Below are positions 1 through 8,068 of a stretch of DNA of 64,000 nt, piece after piece. A program made the translations under genes and the position numbers. A model generated the notes under the pieces. It saw nothing but the letters and a program-made list of their open reading frames with translations, was not told the DNA's origin and did not search any database. Position 1 is the stretch's first letter. Every line of letters starts with the position of its first letter. This DNA is from Magnetococcus sp. PR-3 (GTDB lineage Bacteria > Pseudomonadota > Magnetococcia > Magnetococcales > Magnetococcaceae): positions 1 through 64,000 of the forward strand of contig NZ_JBAHUQ010000004.1 in assembly GCF_036689865.1 (NCBI RefSeq), in the 5' to 3' direction.

Positions 1-81
1 AAATGTGAACCGCCGTGGTACGTGATCCGTATGCCCGGTGGTGTGGGAGGTCGGCGGGGGTAACCCCGCCTCCTACCCGAT
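1..81 (+). ncRNA. 3' end of a group II intron (domains V and VI)
   Basis: Bases 1-47 fold like domain V. ACCGCCG pairs with CGGTGGT (one G-U), and GGTACG pairs with CGTATGCC across a two-base UG bulge. Bases ~44-78 fold like domain VI: GGGAGG pairs with CCTCC, an inner CGGGG/CCCCG stem is closed by GTAA, and an unpaired A near CCTACCC is a candidate branch point. The element would end in GAT at 81, matching the AY 3' end usual for bacterial group II introns. The rest of the ribozyme and any reverse-transcriptase ORF would lie left of the window. The call rests on pattern recognition and hand pairing. Confidence 0.75.
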
Positions 82-89
82 GGTACGTC

Positions 90-290
90 TCAGGATGCTG
101 AGTGATAATGACGTTTGACCGGTTGAAAGGGCATCGCCAGTAGCCGGAAAATGTAACCAGAAAAGAGTAGCAATACACCAATCAGGGCGATCCATCCCCA
201 ATCGACCGTTGCTTGTTCTTTACCTAATACTATAAATGCAATCATCGTCCAGGCAAAAGCAGCGCTCAACCCCATTTTGATGCAACCCAT
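90..290 (-). CDS. Small two-helix membrane protein, unknown function
   Basis: A 66-residue protein with two hydrophobic stretches (about residues 6-23 and 31-51) and a basic C-terminal tail (KRHYH). I place the start at the ATG at 290, because GAGGTG lies four bases upstream. A longer reading from 326 has no visible ribosome binding site. Its stop codon lies inside a small hairpin (CTCAG-GATG-CTGAG, 89-102), only 8 bases from the predicted end of the group II intron, which is on the opposite strand. I do not recognise a family. It is most likely an inner-membrane protein, if it is expressed. Confidence 0.5.
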   Translation of the reverse strand: MGCIKMGLSAAFAWTMIAFIVLGKEQATVDWGWIALIGVLLLFSGYIFRLLAMPFQPVKRHYHSAS

Positions 291-647
291 GGCACACCTC
301 ATATGCAGTTTGATTAACAGATCCATCTGTACATATACGCTTGTGTATAAAACTAGGTGATCACTCTATAGGTGTCAATTTGATCCTTATTGAATAAAAG
401 TTGTATTTATGCCAGATCCAGTGACTAAGAAGCGGAAAAATATAGTGCTGTTGAGCGAGATATGGACAACCAATTTTTTTGCAACACAGATGTAACAAAC
501 GCAACGAAATTTCTATAAATTTGGCCCAACTATTTGAGCTTTTAAGGTTTCCGGGTCCATGCGTCCTGAAAGCCAATCTGCTACAGTAGACCGTTCAATT
601 ACAAATAGGGTTTCTACACCGTACCTGCTTAAGCAGGGAGATCTGTC
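291..647. other. Gene-free intergenic stretch, AT-rich in the middle
   Basis: No ORF here has a ribosome binding site. The part around 361-540 is markedly AT-rich and presumably holds the promoters of the flanking divergent genes. A TTGACA on the minus strand (373-378) could be a -35 for the small membrane protein, but the hexamer 17 bases on (TAGTTT) is a poor -10, so I do not call a promoter. Confidence 0.4.
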
Positions 648-1757
648 ATGAGTGATACTAAAAATCCGAGTTCTTCACCCTTACCCCGACGTACCTTTAT
701 TAAAGGAGCTGCTGCCACCACAGCAGTGGCCGCGATGGGTGCACCGGCTATTGTCTCGGCCAAGCGTAAAATTCGTTGGAAAATGGTGACGGCATGGCCC
801 CGTAATTTTCCTGGTTTAGGGACGGGAGCCAATGCGCTCGCTAAACTCATTACAGAGATGAGTGGGGGCCGCCTGGAGGTCAAAGTCTTTGGGGCAGGTG
901 AGCTTGTACAGGCGTTTGAGATTTTTGATGTTGTCTCTCGCGGTACGGCTGATATGGGCCATGGGGCCGCGTACTACTGGAAAGGTAAACACCCCGCCAC
1001 CCAGTTTTTTGCGGCTGTTCCTTTTGGGCTGACTGCGCAGGAGATGAATGCCTGGATTTACCAAGGGGGTGGCTATCAGCTATGGGAGAAACTCTACCGT
1101 CAGTTTGATCTGATCCCCAGTGTGGCTGGTAATACAGGTACGCAGATGGGAGGGTGGTTTAACAAGGAGATTAATCAGGTTGAGGACCTTAACGGGTTGA
1201 AAATGCGCATACCCGGCTTGGGTGGCGAGGTGCTGAAACGGGCAGGGGGAACCCCTGTTAACATCCCTGGTGGTGAGATTTTTTCGGCTTTATCATCCGG
1301 TACAATTGATGCCACAGAGTGGGTGGGGCCCTATAACGATCTGGCTTTTGGCATCTATAAAGCGGCTCAATACTATTACTATCCTGGTTGGCATGAGCCA
1401 GGAACCACCATTGAGTGTTTAATAAGCCGTAAATCCTTTGAGGCACTACCTAAAGATCTACAGAGCATTGTGCAAAATGCCATTAAAGTGGCCAATATGA
1501 ATATGTTGGCAAACTTTACGGCCCGTAACAATTCAGCCTTAGAGATTTTGGTGAACAAGCATAAAGTGGATCTTCGTCCCTATCCCAAAGATGTGCTGGT
1601 GAAGTTAAGGGATCTGTCGGATGAAGTGGTTGCAGAGATCGCCCATGAAAATCCACTCTCTAAAGAGATTTATGATTCGTACCGTGCTTTCCGCGCTCAG
1701 GCTGTGGCTTGGCACTCGGTTTCAGAGCAGGCCTATATGAATGCCCGTCATGGTTGA
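648..1757 (+). CDS. TRAP transporter solute-binding protein (DctP/TakP-like)
   Basis: Periplasmic receptor of a tripartite ATP-independent transporter, 369 residues. The N-terminus has a twin-arginine signal (RRTFIKG at ~15-21) followed by an Ala-rich hydrophobic stretch, so export by Tat is likely. The mature part has the DctP fold, with a ligand-binding region around RIPGLGGEVLKRAGGTP and a segment rich in Tyr and Trp (AQYYYYPGWHEPG). These resemble TakP-type receptors for alpha-keto or other organic acids; the ligand itself is an inference. AGGGAG precedes the ATG. No DctQ or DctM membrane genes lie nearby, so it is an orphan receptor unless they are encoded elsewhere. Confidence 0.88.
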   Translation: MSDTKNPSSSPLPRRTFIKGAAATTAVAAMGAPAIVSAKRKIRWKMVTAWPRNFPGLGTGANALAKLITEMSGGRLEVKVFGAGELVQAFEIFDVVSRGTADMGHGAAYYWKGKHPATQFFAAVPFGLTAQEMNAWIYQGGGYQLWEKLYRQFDLIPSVAGNTGTQMGGWFNKEINQVEDLNGLKMRIPGLGGEVLKRAGGTPVNIPGGEIFSALSSGTIDATEWVGPYNDLAFGIYKAAQYYYYPGWHEPGTTIECLISRKSFEALPKDLQSIVQNAIKVANMNMLANFTARNNSALEILVNKHKVDLRPYPKDVLVKLRDLSDEVVAEIAHENPLSKEIYDSYRAFRAQAVAWHSVSEQAYMNARHG

Positions 1758-1806
1758 TGATCTGTCCAAGGGCTTATCTTTAGATGCATTCAGAGGGGTG
1801 TTTTCT

Positions 1807-3234
1807 GTGGGTGTAAGATTTTTTTTGCTCGGTTTATCTCTACTCTTATTCCCGCTTTCCAACAGTTGGGCGGAAGCGTTGTGGGATCCTGAAAAAGCTG
1901 TTCTGGTACAGCGCCTGACCCTGAACCAAGACGATGCCAAACTGTCGGGAAAAGTCTATCTACACACCCTTTCCCCCCTAAAAGTTGAACTAAAGATTGA
2001 CCAGTTCAATGGTGATTTTGAAAAGGTCGTGGATCTGGTTGGGACATGGACCCGAAAAAAGGGGGGGATGACCCTTCTTCGTAAATTGGGTCATACTTCA
2101 ATCCAATCTGGTCGGTTGCGTTTAAACGGAAAAAATTGGGCACAGCTTACGGCTCAACGCATTGAATTTCGTCAGGGAGAGGTGCAAAACCTGGAGCTGA
2201 CAGGGCAAGGTAAACGTTGGAGTGGTCATTTTGAGCGACTGCGTTTAACCGAAAGTATGGGGCCTATGAATCTGCCCCCGTCTGTTTTTCCTTTGGTCAT
2301 GCATCAGGTACAGGGTAAGGGGAATAAAAAACAGGGGGAGATTACCCTTCAGGGTGCTCAGTCTCCCCTGGGTGTGCTAAAGCCGATGCAGGTACAGGTT
2401 AAACAGGCACAAGGGCCACGCTATCATTTTCATCTAACGGGGCAGGGCGGTGAAGCTCAGGGGCAAAAGTTGTGGCCACTACTGCGTCAGCACGGTCATT
2501 GGGGGAAAAGGCTTAAGTGGAAAGAGGATCAGTTTGGTGTGCGGGATATCACACTAAAAAGTGGCACCTTAAAACTGACTAAGATTGACCTAAAAGGGCT
2601 CTACCCACCCCTTAACCGAAAAACGCCCTTGAAAGATGCTCAGGGTATGGTGCAGTTCGGGTTAAATGGAGGGGTGGTAACATGGGTTGGTGGTACCCAT
2701 TTGGCCGAACCTTTTAAAGGCCCGCAACGGGCAACGATCAATGATCTGCTTGTACGTTTAGGGGTTGGTCAGGAACAGCTGACGCTACAGAGTGGATCTG
2801 CTGTCTTGGGGGTGCTGGAAGGGGTGGTTAAGCTCAAGAGTATTCGCCCAGCTCAGCTGTACCCTGGAGATAGTAACACGGTTGGTTTTCGTGCGGATCT
2901 CCAGGGGGTTCATTTAACGCCCTGGCGTTGGCAGGGGCACTTAACCCGTACAGGGGGTGGCGGCATGCCCTATAGCCTTAAAGGTATTGGCCTTAATGGG
3001 GCGCAGATTGAAACCGCCGGTGTGCTCTCACCCTTGTGGCAAGGGACGCAGCTTGGAGCCCATATTGACGCGGCCTATTTTTCCCTACGTGGTCTTGAAA
3101 GCCCCTTGGTTGTACCTGCGTTGCCCTTGCCGTTACAGGTCTCCATTAAGCGTTTGGGGTGTGGTGCACAAGCCAAGAATGAAGCTCTACAATGGCAAAC
3201 AGGTAAAAAGCCCCTGGTTCTATGCCAACGCTAG
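1807..3234 (+). CDS. Exported protein of unknown function, beta-rich
   Basis: About 475 residues from the GTG at 1807, which is preceded by GAGGGG and gives a clean Sec signal peptide (VRFFLLGLSLLLFPLSNSWA, then EALW). A longer reading from the ATG at 1741 overlaps the TRAP receptor gene by 17 bases and places 22 residues before the signal. The mature part alternates short polar and hydrophobic stretches with many LxLxG-like turns. That suggests a repetitive beta structure like AsmA or intermembrane lipid-transfer proteins, but I cannot assign a family. The C-terminus contains two isolated cysteines. It may be cotranscribed with the TRAP receptor gene. Confidence 0.65.
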   Translation: MGVRFFLLGLSLLLFPLSNSWAEALWDPEKAVLVQRLTLNQDDAKLSGKVYLHTLSPLKVELKIDQFNGDFEKVVDLVGTWTRKKGGMTLLRKLGHTSIQSGRLRLNGKNWAQLTAQRIEFRQGEVQNLELTGQGKRWSGHFERLRLTESMGPMNLPPSVFPLVMHQVQGKGNKKQGEITLQGAQSPLGVLKPMQVQVKQAQGPRYHFHLTGQGGEAQGQKLWPLLRQHGHWGKRLKWKEDQFGVRDITLKSGTLKLTKIDLKGLYPPLNRKTPLKDAQGMVQFGLNGGVVTWVGGTHLAEPFKGPQRATINDLLVRLGVGQEQLTLQSGSAVLGVLEGVVKLKSIRPAQLYPGDSNTVGFRADLQGVHLTPWRWQGHLTRTGGGGMPYSLKGIGLNGAQIETAGVLSPLWQGTQLGAHIDAAYFSLRGLESPLVVPALPLPLQVSIKRLGCGAQAKNEALQWQTGKKPLVLCQR

Positions 3235-3259
3235 ACCACCCTGCTGGGGTGGTCTAGCG
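3229..3259. terminator. Strong hairpin between convergent genes
   Basis: CGCTAGACCACCC (3229-3241) pairs with the complementary arm up to 3259 around a short loop, and the left arm contains the TAG stop of the upstream gene. The U-tract is poor on both strands, so it may be a processing or Rho-assisted end rather than a classic intrinsic terminator. Confidence 0.55.
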
Positions 3260-3273
3260 TCATCTCTTTGTTC

Positions 3274-4740
3274 TTAAAGCCGTGCCTGTAGTTGGTCCAT
3301 ATGTGTTTGCAATGCGCCATCTGGATCTCGGAGGCTATATTTTTTAAATACCCGACGAGATTTGTTGAGCAACCCCTTAGCACGTCTCTTCTGACCTTTA
3401 TCCAACGCCTCTTCGGTGAGCAGCATAAAGGCCCGGTGGATGCGACGGATAATGGTTAAAGCATGGACCCGGGTCTGGTTATCCCAGGCATACAGATCCA
3501 AAACCATATCGGTATAAAAAAGAGCATTACGCCCTGACGGGCGTGATAGGTAGTGCTCCCTCAAAGCGGCATCTGCCTTAGTGAGCAGTTGCATAGCATA
3601 GTCTGGCCGCTCCATGGGCGTATTGGGCTGGCTTGTCGCTTGTCTGGTTGGTGCCGGCAGTTTCCCTAACTGCAGATCGGGAGAAGCGTTGAGGACAAAA
3701 TCGGCATGCTCCAAATTAGCCGTCAAAGGGGTAGGTTCTTGTCGGCTGCTTTGTGATGCACCAAACAGTGTGGGCTCTGTTAGCTGAGCGGTGGTGGCCG
3801 GTTTTTGGGTGGAGGGCTCTCTTGTGTTGCTCGGCACCGCTGTTGTGCTGGGTTCCCTCAGTAAAGCAGCCGCTTCGCCTAAGCCAATATCTTCCAGTGT
3901 TAATGGGGGTTCAGCATAGGGCTGTGGAGTAGGGGTCTTTAACAACACAGGTGTGCTGCTTGGGGCGGCTATGGGTTCAGAGGTGGTTAAACCCTGGCTT
4001 AAAACAGTCATGGGTTCTTCAACGGCCACGCTCTCCGTGGTGCGCATGCGTGGCTCAGTCACCTTTTTCCGCAGTTTTTTGGCGGCGTGTGGGGCTTGTT
4101 CCAGGACCGGAGTGACGGGAGGTTTTTTAGCCAGCGGTTGCTGTGTCTCTTGGCTAAGTATCTCTTTGGGTTCTGGGTTTGGCCGGTTGTTTAAAGGTGG
4201 TTTGGGGTCTAAAGCCTTTTTAGCCACAGCTAAAGGGGCAGTGGCTTTTGGTGGTGTGGGTTGCTGTGTCGTGACTGTCGGTTGTACGGTCACTGATTTT
4301 TGGGGTGTGTCTGTTTTGGGTGTACCTTTTAGTGGTACATATTTAACTGGCCATTTGCGGTGCCATGTTTGCCCAACCTTAAAGGGCCTGGGTATGACAA
4401 GTTGGGTTGGAAAAGGGCGACGTTTTCTTTTTGACCAACTGGCATCATCGGCAACCCGCATGGGGGTTACGACAGGTTCGCTAAGATAGCTACCCCCATG
4501 AACATTGTTCCCCAACAGCTTATCCAAGGGGCAGCTTTTTTTCCCGGCGCATAGGTGCACGCTACCATCGCTGTGTTGAGGGTTGTGCGCATCCAACTGT
4601 TGGAGCTGGCTATCATTCAGCTCTTGGTGAATGGCCGGTGGTGCTTGAACAGCCTCAGCTAAGCCCATAGGGCTTGGTTGGCTGTAGCCTGTTATGGGCA
4701 GCAACAGTAAGAACATTACCATAGAGGGGTGTCGTAACAT
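3274..4740 (-). CDS. Exported Pro/Thr-rich protein of unknown function
   Basis: About 488 residues. The ATG at 4740 gives a short signal peptide (hydrophobic MVMFLLLLPITGYSQ). Another in-frame ATG at 4758 would overlap the end of lon. The middle (~110-380) is low in complexity, rich in Pro, Thr, Gln and Lys, and probably disordered. The last ~100 residues are predicted helical and basic (REHYLSRPSGR through KKYSLRDPDG), resembling a TPR-like or peptidoglycan-associated helical domain. A short Cys pair (HLCAGKKSCPLDK) lies near residue 70. I do not recognise a family. It sits five bases downstream of lon and may be cotranscribed with it. Confidence 0.65.
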   Translation of the reverse strand: MLRHPSMVMFLLLLPITGYSQPSPMGLAEAVQAPPAIHQELNDSQLQQLDAHNPQHSDGSVHLCAGKKSCPLDKLLGNNVHGGSYLSEPVVTPMRVADDASWSKRKRRPFPTQLVIPRPFKVGQTWHRKWPVKYVPLKGTPKTDTPQKSVTVQPTVTTQQPTPPKATAPLAVAKKALDPKPPLNNRPNPEPKEILSQETQQPLAKKPPVTPVLEQAPHAAKKLRKKVTEPRMRTTESVAVEEPMTVLSQGLTTSEPIAAPSSTPVLLKTPTPQPYAEPPLTLEDIGLGEAAALLREPSTTAVPSNTREPSTQKPATTAQLTEPTLFGASQSSRQEPTPLTANLEHADFVLNASPDLQLGKLPAPTRQATSQPNTPMERPDYAMQLLTKADAALREHYLSRPSGRNALFYTDMVLDLYAWDNQTRVHALTIIRRIHRAFMLLTEEALDKGQKRRAKGLLNKSRRVFKKYSLRDPDGALQTHMDQLQARL

Positions 4741-4744
4741 CAGA

Positions 4745-7180
4745 TTACCCAAATACAATCTTGGCCACTTCGGTATATTTTTTCACAAAGTGGACGGTGA
4801 ACCCTTCACGAATATGGTCTGGGACCTCTTCATAATCCTTACGACATGCCTCAGGGATAATCAGTTCACGGATACCTACCCGGCGGGCTGCAATAACTTT
4901 TTCCCGTACACCACCAACCGCAAGAACACTACCGGTCAATGTAATCTCCCCGGTCATGGCCAAGCGGCGTGGCAGCGGCTGGTTGCGAGCCAGGCTGAGC
5001 AGGGCTGTGGTCATGGTTATACCGGCTGATGGACCATCCTTAGGCGTGGCGCCTTCTGGTACATGCAGGTGAATATTCCCCTTAAGCCGACCAGGATCCC
5101 CACCCAGCTTTTTACCGTTGGATTGCATAAAGCTAAAAGCGATGCGCGCGGACTCTTTCATCACATCACCCAGCTGACCTGTTAGCAGCATGGTGTTGCC
5201 TTCAGTCGTGGTTTGCACCGCTTCAATATCCAGGGTGGCACCACCCAGAGCTGTCCAGGCCAAGCCGGTGACAATACCAACCCCTTTAAGGGGTTTTTCT
5301 TCGCGGAAATCCGGTTTGCCTAAAAAATCTTCCAGTTCTTGCTGGCCAACTTTAATCGGCAGGGGTACCTCTTCAAGTACTTTGACGGCGGCTTTGCGGG
5401 CAATGCTGCCGATTTTCTGTTCCAGTCGGCGTACGCCAGCTTCACGGGCGTAACCTTCAATAATCCCTTTTAATGCGCCGTTGCTCATGCGTAGTTGGGA
5501 TTTATCCAGGCCATTTTTCTCCAGCTGCTTGGGTAGCAGGTGGTTACGGGCAATTTTAACTTTTTCAGAGGTGATATAGCCAGACAGACGGATAACCTCC
5601 ATGCGGTCCAGGAGCGGCCGGGGAATGGTATCTAACTGGTTGGCGGTACAGATAAAGAGCACTTTGGAGAGGTCAAAGCGGACATCCATATAGTGATCAA
5701 GAAACTCTGAGTTCTGCTCGGGATCCAGCACTTCCAGCAGAGCTGAGGCTGGATCACCTTGGAAGCTGGCCCCAATTTTATCCACCTCATCCAGCATAAT
5801 TAGTGGGTTGGCCACTTTGGTATGCTTAATGGCCTGTACAAACTTACCTGGCATGGCGCCAACATAGGTACGTCGGTGGCCTTTGATCTCAGCTTCATCG
5901 CGCATACCGCCAACAGAAAAGCGGTAGAACTCCCGCCCAACAGCGTTGGCAACGGAGCGACCAATGGAGGTCTTACCGACACCAGGAGGACCCACCAAAA
6001 GAATAATGGAACCGCCAATTTCCCCTTTTAGCTTGCCGACCGCCAGAAACTCCAGAATACGTTCTTTAACATCTTCCAGACCATCATGATCACGGTCTAA
6101 AATACGACGAGCTCGACTGATATCCAGCTTATCGGTGGAGTGTACACCCCAAGGCAGGCTGGTTAGCCAGTCGACATAATTACGGGTCACGCCATATTCC
6201 GAGGAGCCCGTTTCAAGAATAGCCAGTTTATCCAGCTCTTCTTCAATTTTCTGTTCCGCCTCTTCCGTCAGGGTCAGTTGCTCAAGGCGCTCACGGAAGC
6301 GGTCAATTTCTGCGGTGCGATCATCTTTGGTAATCCCCAGCTCTTTTTGAATCTCTTTAAGCTGCTCCCGCAAGAAAAATTGCCGCTGGTGCTCGGCAAT
6401 ACCCTCTTCAACCTGACGCTGGATTTTATTTTGAAGTTTGACCACTTCCAGCTCTTTTTTGAGCAGGGTCAGAACCTTCTCCAGCCGTTCCATAATGGGT
6501 AAGGTCTCCAGGACCTCCTGCAACTCCTCACGGCTAGAAGAGGTCATGGAGGCCACAAAGTCTGCTAACCGGTCAGGTTCACTGAAATTATGGCGGGAGA
6601 GAAACATTTTAACCTGCTCTTGATAGAGCGAGTCATATTTTAAAATCTCTTTTAGCGTGTTGATAACCGCCATGGTGTAAGGTTTAAGCGCATCTGAATC
6701 CACCACAGAGACAGGATTATTATGGTGGGTAACCTGAGCGACGATCGGGGCCTTGGCGCTGACAATATCCCGCACCTCAAAACGCCATAAACCTTCAGCC
6801 AGCAGTTTGATCTGCTTGGTCTCTTCATTCACAGCGGCTTCCAAAATCCGCACGACCGTGCCGATCCCAAACAGCTGTTCAGAATCAAACACCTCCTGGC
6901 CATCTTCAGCGTGGCTGGCCAAGATGCCAAATAGGCGGCCATGGGCATCCATAGCCTGCTTGATGGTCTCGAAATACGGGGAACCTTCGACCTGAATAGG
7001 GGTAAGCATACCCGGAAAGAACGGGCGCCCGCCTAAAGGATAGATGACCAATTCAGTAGGTAGAGTGTTCTCAATACGGACCGGGGGGGTTGCATCAGAA
7101 GCAGGGTTGTCTCCTTCGCCCTCTGCCTCTTCAATAATGGCATCCACAATTTCCGGTTCGTCACTGCGTTGATCAGACAT
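4745..7180 (-). CDS. lon: ATP-dependent protease La (Lon)
   Basis: Cytosolic AAA+ protease that degrades misfolded and regulatory proteins. The 811 residues are the usual LonA length. There is an N-terminal substrate domain (~37-240) and a coiled coil (~240-330). The AAA+ module has Walker A GPPGVGKT (397-404) and Walker B LDEVDK (~463-468). The C-terminal protease domain has the catalytic Ser in DGPSAG (718) and Lys in REKVIAA (761). I set the start at the ATG at 7180: AAGGTGG lies upstream at good spacing and the protein begins MSDQ. An upstream extension to 7351 would run through the promoter. Expression is probably heat-inducible (see the sigma-32-type promoter and the leader hairpin). 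Confidence 0.98.
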   Translation of the reverse strand: MSDQRSDEPEIVDAIIEEAEGEGDNPASDATPPVRIENTLPTELVIYPLGGRPFFPGMLTPIQVEGSPYFETIKQAMDAHGRLFGILASHAEDGQEVFDSEQLFGIGTVVRILEAAVNEETKQIKLLAEGLWRFEVRDIVSAKAPIVAQVTHHNNPVSVVDSDALKPYTMAVINTLKEILKYDSLYQEQVKMFLSRHNFSEPDRLADFVASMTSSSREELQEVLETLPIMERLEKVLTLLKKELEVVKLQNKIQRQVEEGIAEHQRQFFLREQLKEIQKELGITKDDRTAEIDRFRERLEQLTLTEEAEQKIEEELDKLAILETGSSEYGVTRNYVDWLTSLPWGVHSTDKLDISRARRILDRDHDGLEDVKERILEFLAVGKLKGEIGGSIILLVGPPGVGKTSIGRSVANAVGREFYRFSVGGMRDEAEIKGHRRTYVGAMPGKFVQAIKHTKVANPLIMLDEVDKIGASFQGDPASALLEVLDPEQNSEFLDHYMDVRFDLSKVLFICTANQLDTIPRPLLDRMEVIRLSGYITSEKVKIARNHLLPKQLEKNGLDKSQLRMSNGALKGIIEGYAREAGVRRLEQKIGSIARKAAVKVLEEVPLPIKVGQQELEDFLGKPDFREEKPLKGVGIVTGLAWTALGGATLDIEAVQTTTEGNTMLLTGQLGDVMKESARIAFSFMQSNGKKLGGDPGRLKGNIHLHVPEGATPKDGPSAGITMTTALLSLARNQPLPRRLAMTGEITLTGSVLAVGGVREKVIAARRVGIRELIIPEACRKDYEEVPDHIREGFTVHFVKKYTEVAKIVFG

Positions 7181-7196
7181 AGAAGGTCCACCTTCT
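7181..7196 (-). promoter_or_regulatory. Hairpin covering the lon ribosome binding site
   Basis: The 16 bases directly before the lon ATG form a perfect palindrome. In the mRNA, AGAAGG pairs with CCUUCU around UGGA, so the Shine-Dalgarno (AAGGUGG) is half in the stem and half in the loop. This shape can act as an RNA thermometer or a simple translational brake. The structure is read from the sequence; the function is inferred. Confidence 0.55.
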
Positions 7197-7278
7197 GTAT
7201 GGGAATCAAGAGAGAATATCTTGCTGGGCAGCGGCGTTCCCTGCATGCCCAGGCACTGCGTATAGATTACTGAGTATA

Positions 7279-7307
7279 ATATGGGGTTGGGGGGCGATGA
7301 TTGCAAG
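7279..7307 (-). promoter_or_regulatory. Sigma-32 (heat-shock) type promoter of lon
   Basis: On the minus strand, CTTGCAA (7301-7307) and CCCCATAT (7279-7286) are separated by 14 bases. The E. coli RpoH consensus is CTTGAAA, a 13-15 base spacer, and CCCCATNT, so only one -35 base differs. It lies about 100 bases before the lon start, and lon is a classic RpoH target. Confidence 0.8.
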
Positions 7308-7352
7308 GTGGGGGAATGGGAAAAATAGGGAAAAGCAGACTTGCTCGGCATA

Positions 7353-7384
7353 AGAAAAAAGGCCCTCCATAGGAATGGAGGGCC
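7353..7384 (-). terminator. Intrinsic terminator of erpA
   Basis: On the minus strand, GGCCCTCCAT and ATGGAGGGCC form a 10-bp stem around a four-base loop, followed by a run of six T. It lies about 28 bases after the erpA stop and separates erpA from the lon promoter. A weaker T-rich tail on the other side could allow some bidirectional use. Confidence 0.9.
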
Positions 7385-7411
7385 TTCTTCTATTGTGGCG
7401 TCGCCAAAAGC

Positions 7412-7771
7412 TTAGCCGGCGTGACCGCAACCACCACCCGTTGCTGCAGGGGTGAAGGAGTTGCCACAGCCACAGCTGCTCTGAGCATTGGGGTTTTTGA
7501 TTTGGAAGGAGGCACCGTTAAGGTCCTCAACAAAATCGATCTCAGCACCGCGCAGATAGTTGATCGAGGTGGAGTCCACCAAAACCTTCACGGCACCAGA
7601 CTCAACAACCAGATCGTTGTCGTCTTGGTTCTCATCAAAGGTGAAACCATACTGAAAACCGGAGCAGCCACCGCCAGAAACAAAGATGCGCAGTTTCAGG
7701 TTAGGATTGTTCTCTTCAGCGATGAGCGTAGAGAGCTTGGTGGTCGCATTTTCAGTCAGAGTAATGGACAT
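7412..7771 (-). CDS. erpA: A-type iron-sulfur carrier ErpA/IscA family
   Basis: Carries and delivers Fe-S clusters to apo-proteins in the cytosol. The 119 residues contain the three conserved cysteines: C36 in GGGCSGF, and C100 and C102 in SSCGCGNSF. The ErpA-like core sequence (EDLNGASFQIKNPN) is present. It ends in an extra Gly/Cys/His tail (GGGCGHAG, C115) beyond the usual family end, which could add a metal ligand. AGGAG precedes the ATG. It stands alone with its own consensus promoter and terminator. ErpA fits better than IscA because no isc genes are adjacent, but the two are hard to separate by eye. Confidence 0.93.
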   Translation of the reverse strand: MSITLTENATTKLSTLIAEENNPNLKLRIFVSGGGCSGFQYGFTFDENQDDNDLVVESGAVKVLVDSTSINYLRGAEIDFVEDLNGASFQIKNPNAQSSCGCGNSFTPAATGGGCGHAG

Positions 7772-7887
7772 GGGTGAGGTCTCCTTAAAACAAAAACCCC
7801 ATTGTGGGGCATGAGTGTCAACGTATTTTGGGCAGATCGACCTGGATGCTGGATCAACAGATCAGTTGCACAGATAAAATTTTAGAT

Positions 7888-7902
7888 CGCCTAATATAGG
7901 CG
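7888..7902. promoter_or_regulatory. Operator-like inverted repeat at the erpA start site
   Basis: CGCCTA-ATA-TAGGCG is a perfect 6-bp inverted repeat. It begins about six bases downstream of the predicted -10 and so covers the expected transcription start of erpA. Position and symmetry suggest a repressor site. I cannot name the regulator: it does not match the IscR or Fur consensus I know. Confidence 0.5.
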
Positions 7903-7908
7903 TCGGAT

Positions 7909-7937
7909 AGTATAGGTGGCAATAGATGATTTGTCAA
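7909..7937 (-). promoter_or_regulatory. Consensus sigma-70 promoter of erpA
   Basis: On the minus strand, a perfect -35 TTGACA (7932-7937) and -10 TATACT (7909-7914) are separated by exactly 17 bases. The predicted start lies near 7902, giving erpA a leader of roughly 130 bases. Confidence 0.85.
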
Positions 7938-8068
7938 CTTTAATGTTGGCGTTTCATCAAAAGAGGGTGCGCACCAATCCCTGGGTGTATATAGTGAGAC
8001 CGGGCAGGCTCTTATAAGTTTCCTGATGACGGTCTTGGACCGCTTGAATCACTAAAAGGAGTGCGCAG

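Noticed and set aside
3953-4489. 178-residue ORF on the plus strand inside the Pro-rich exported protein gene
   Set aside because: It is antisense to a strongly coding frame, has no ribosome binding site, and reads as low-complexity Gly/Val/Ser from the complementary Pro/Thr-rich codons.
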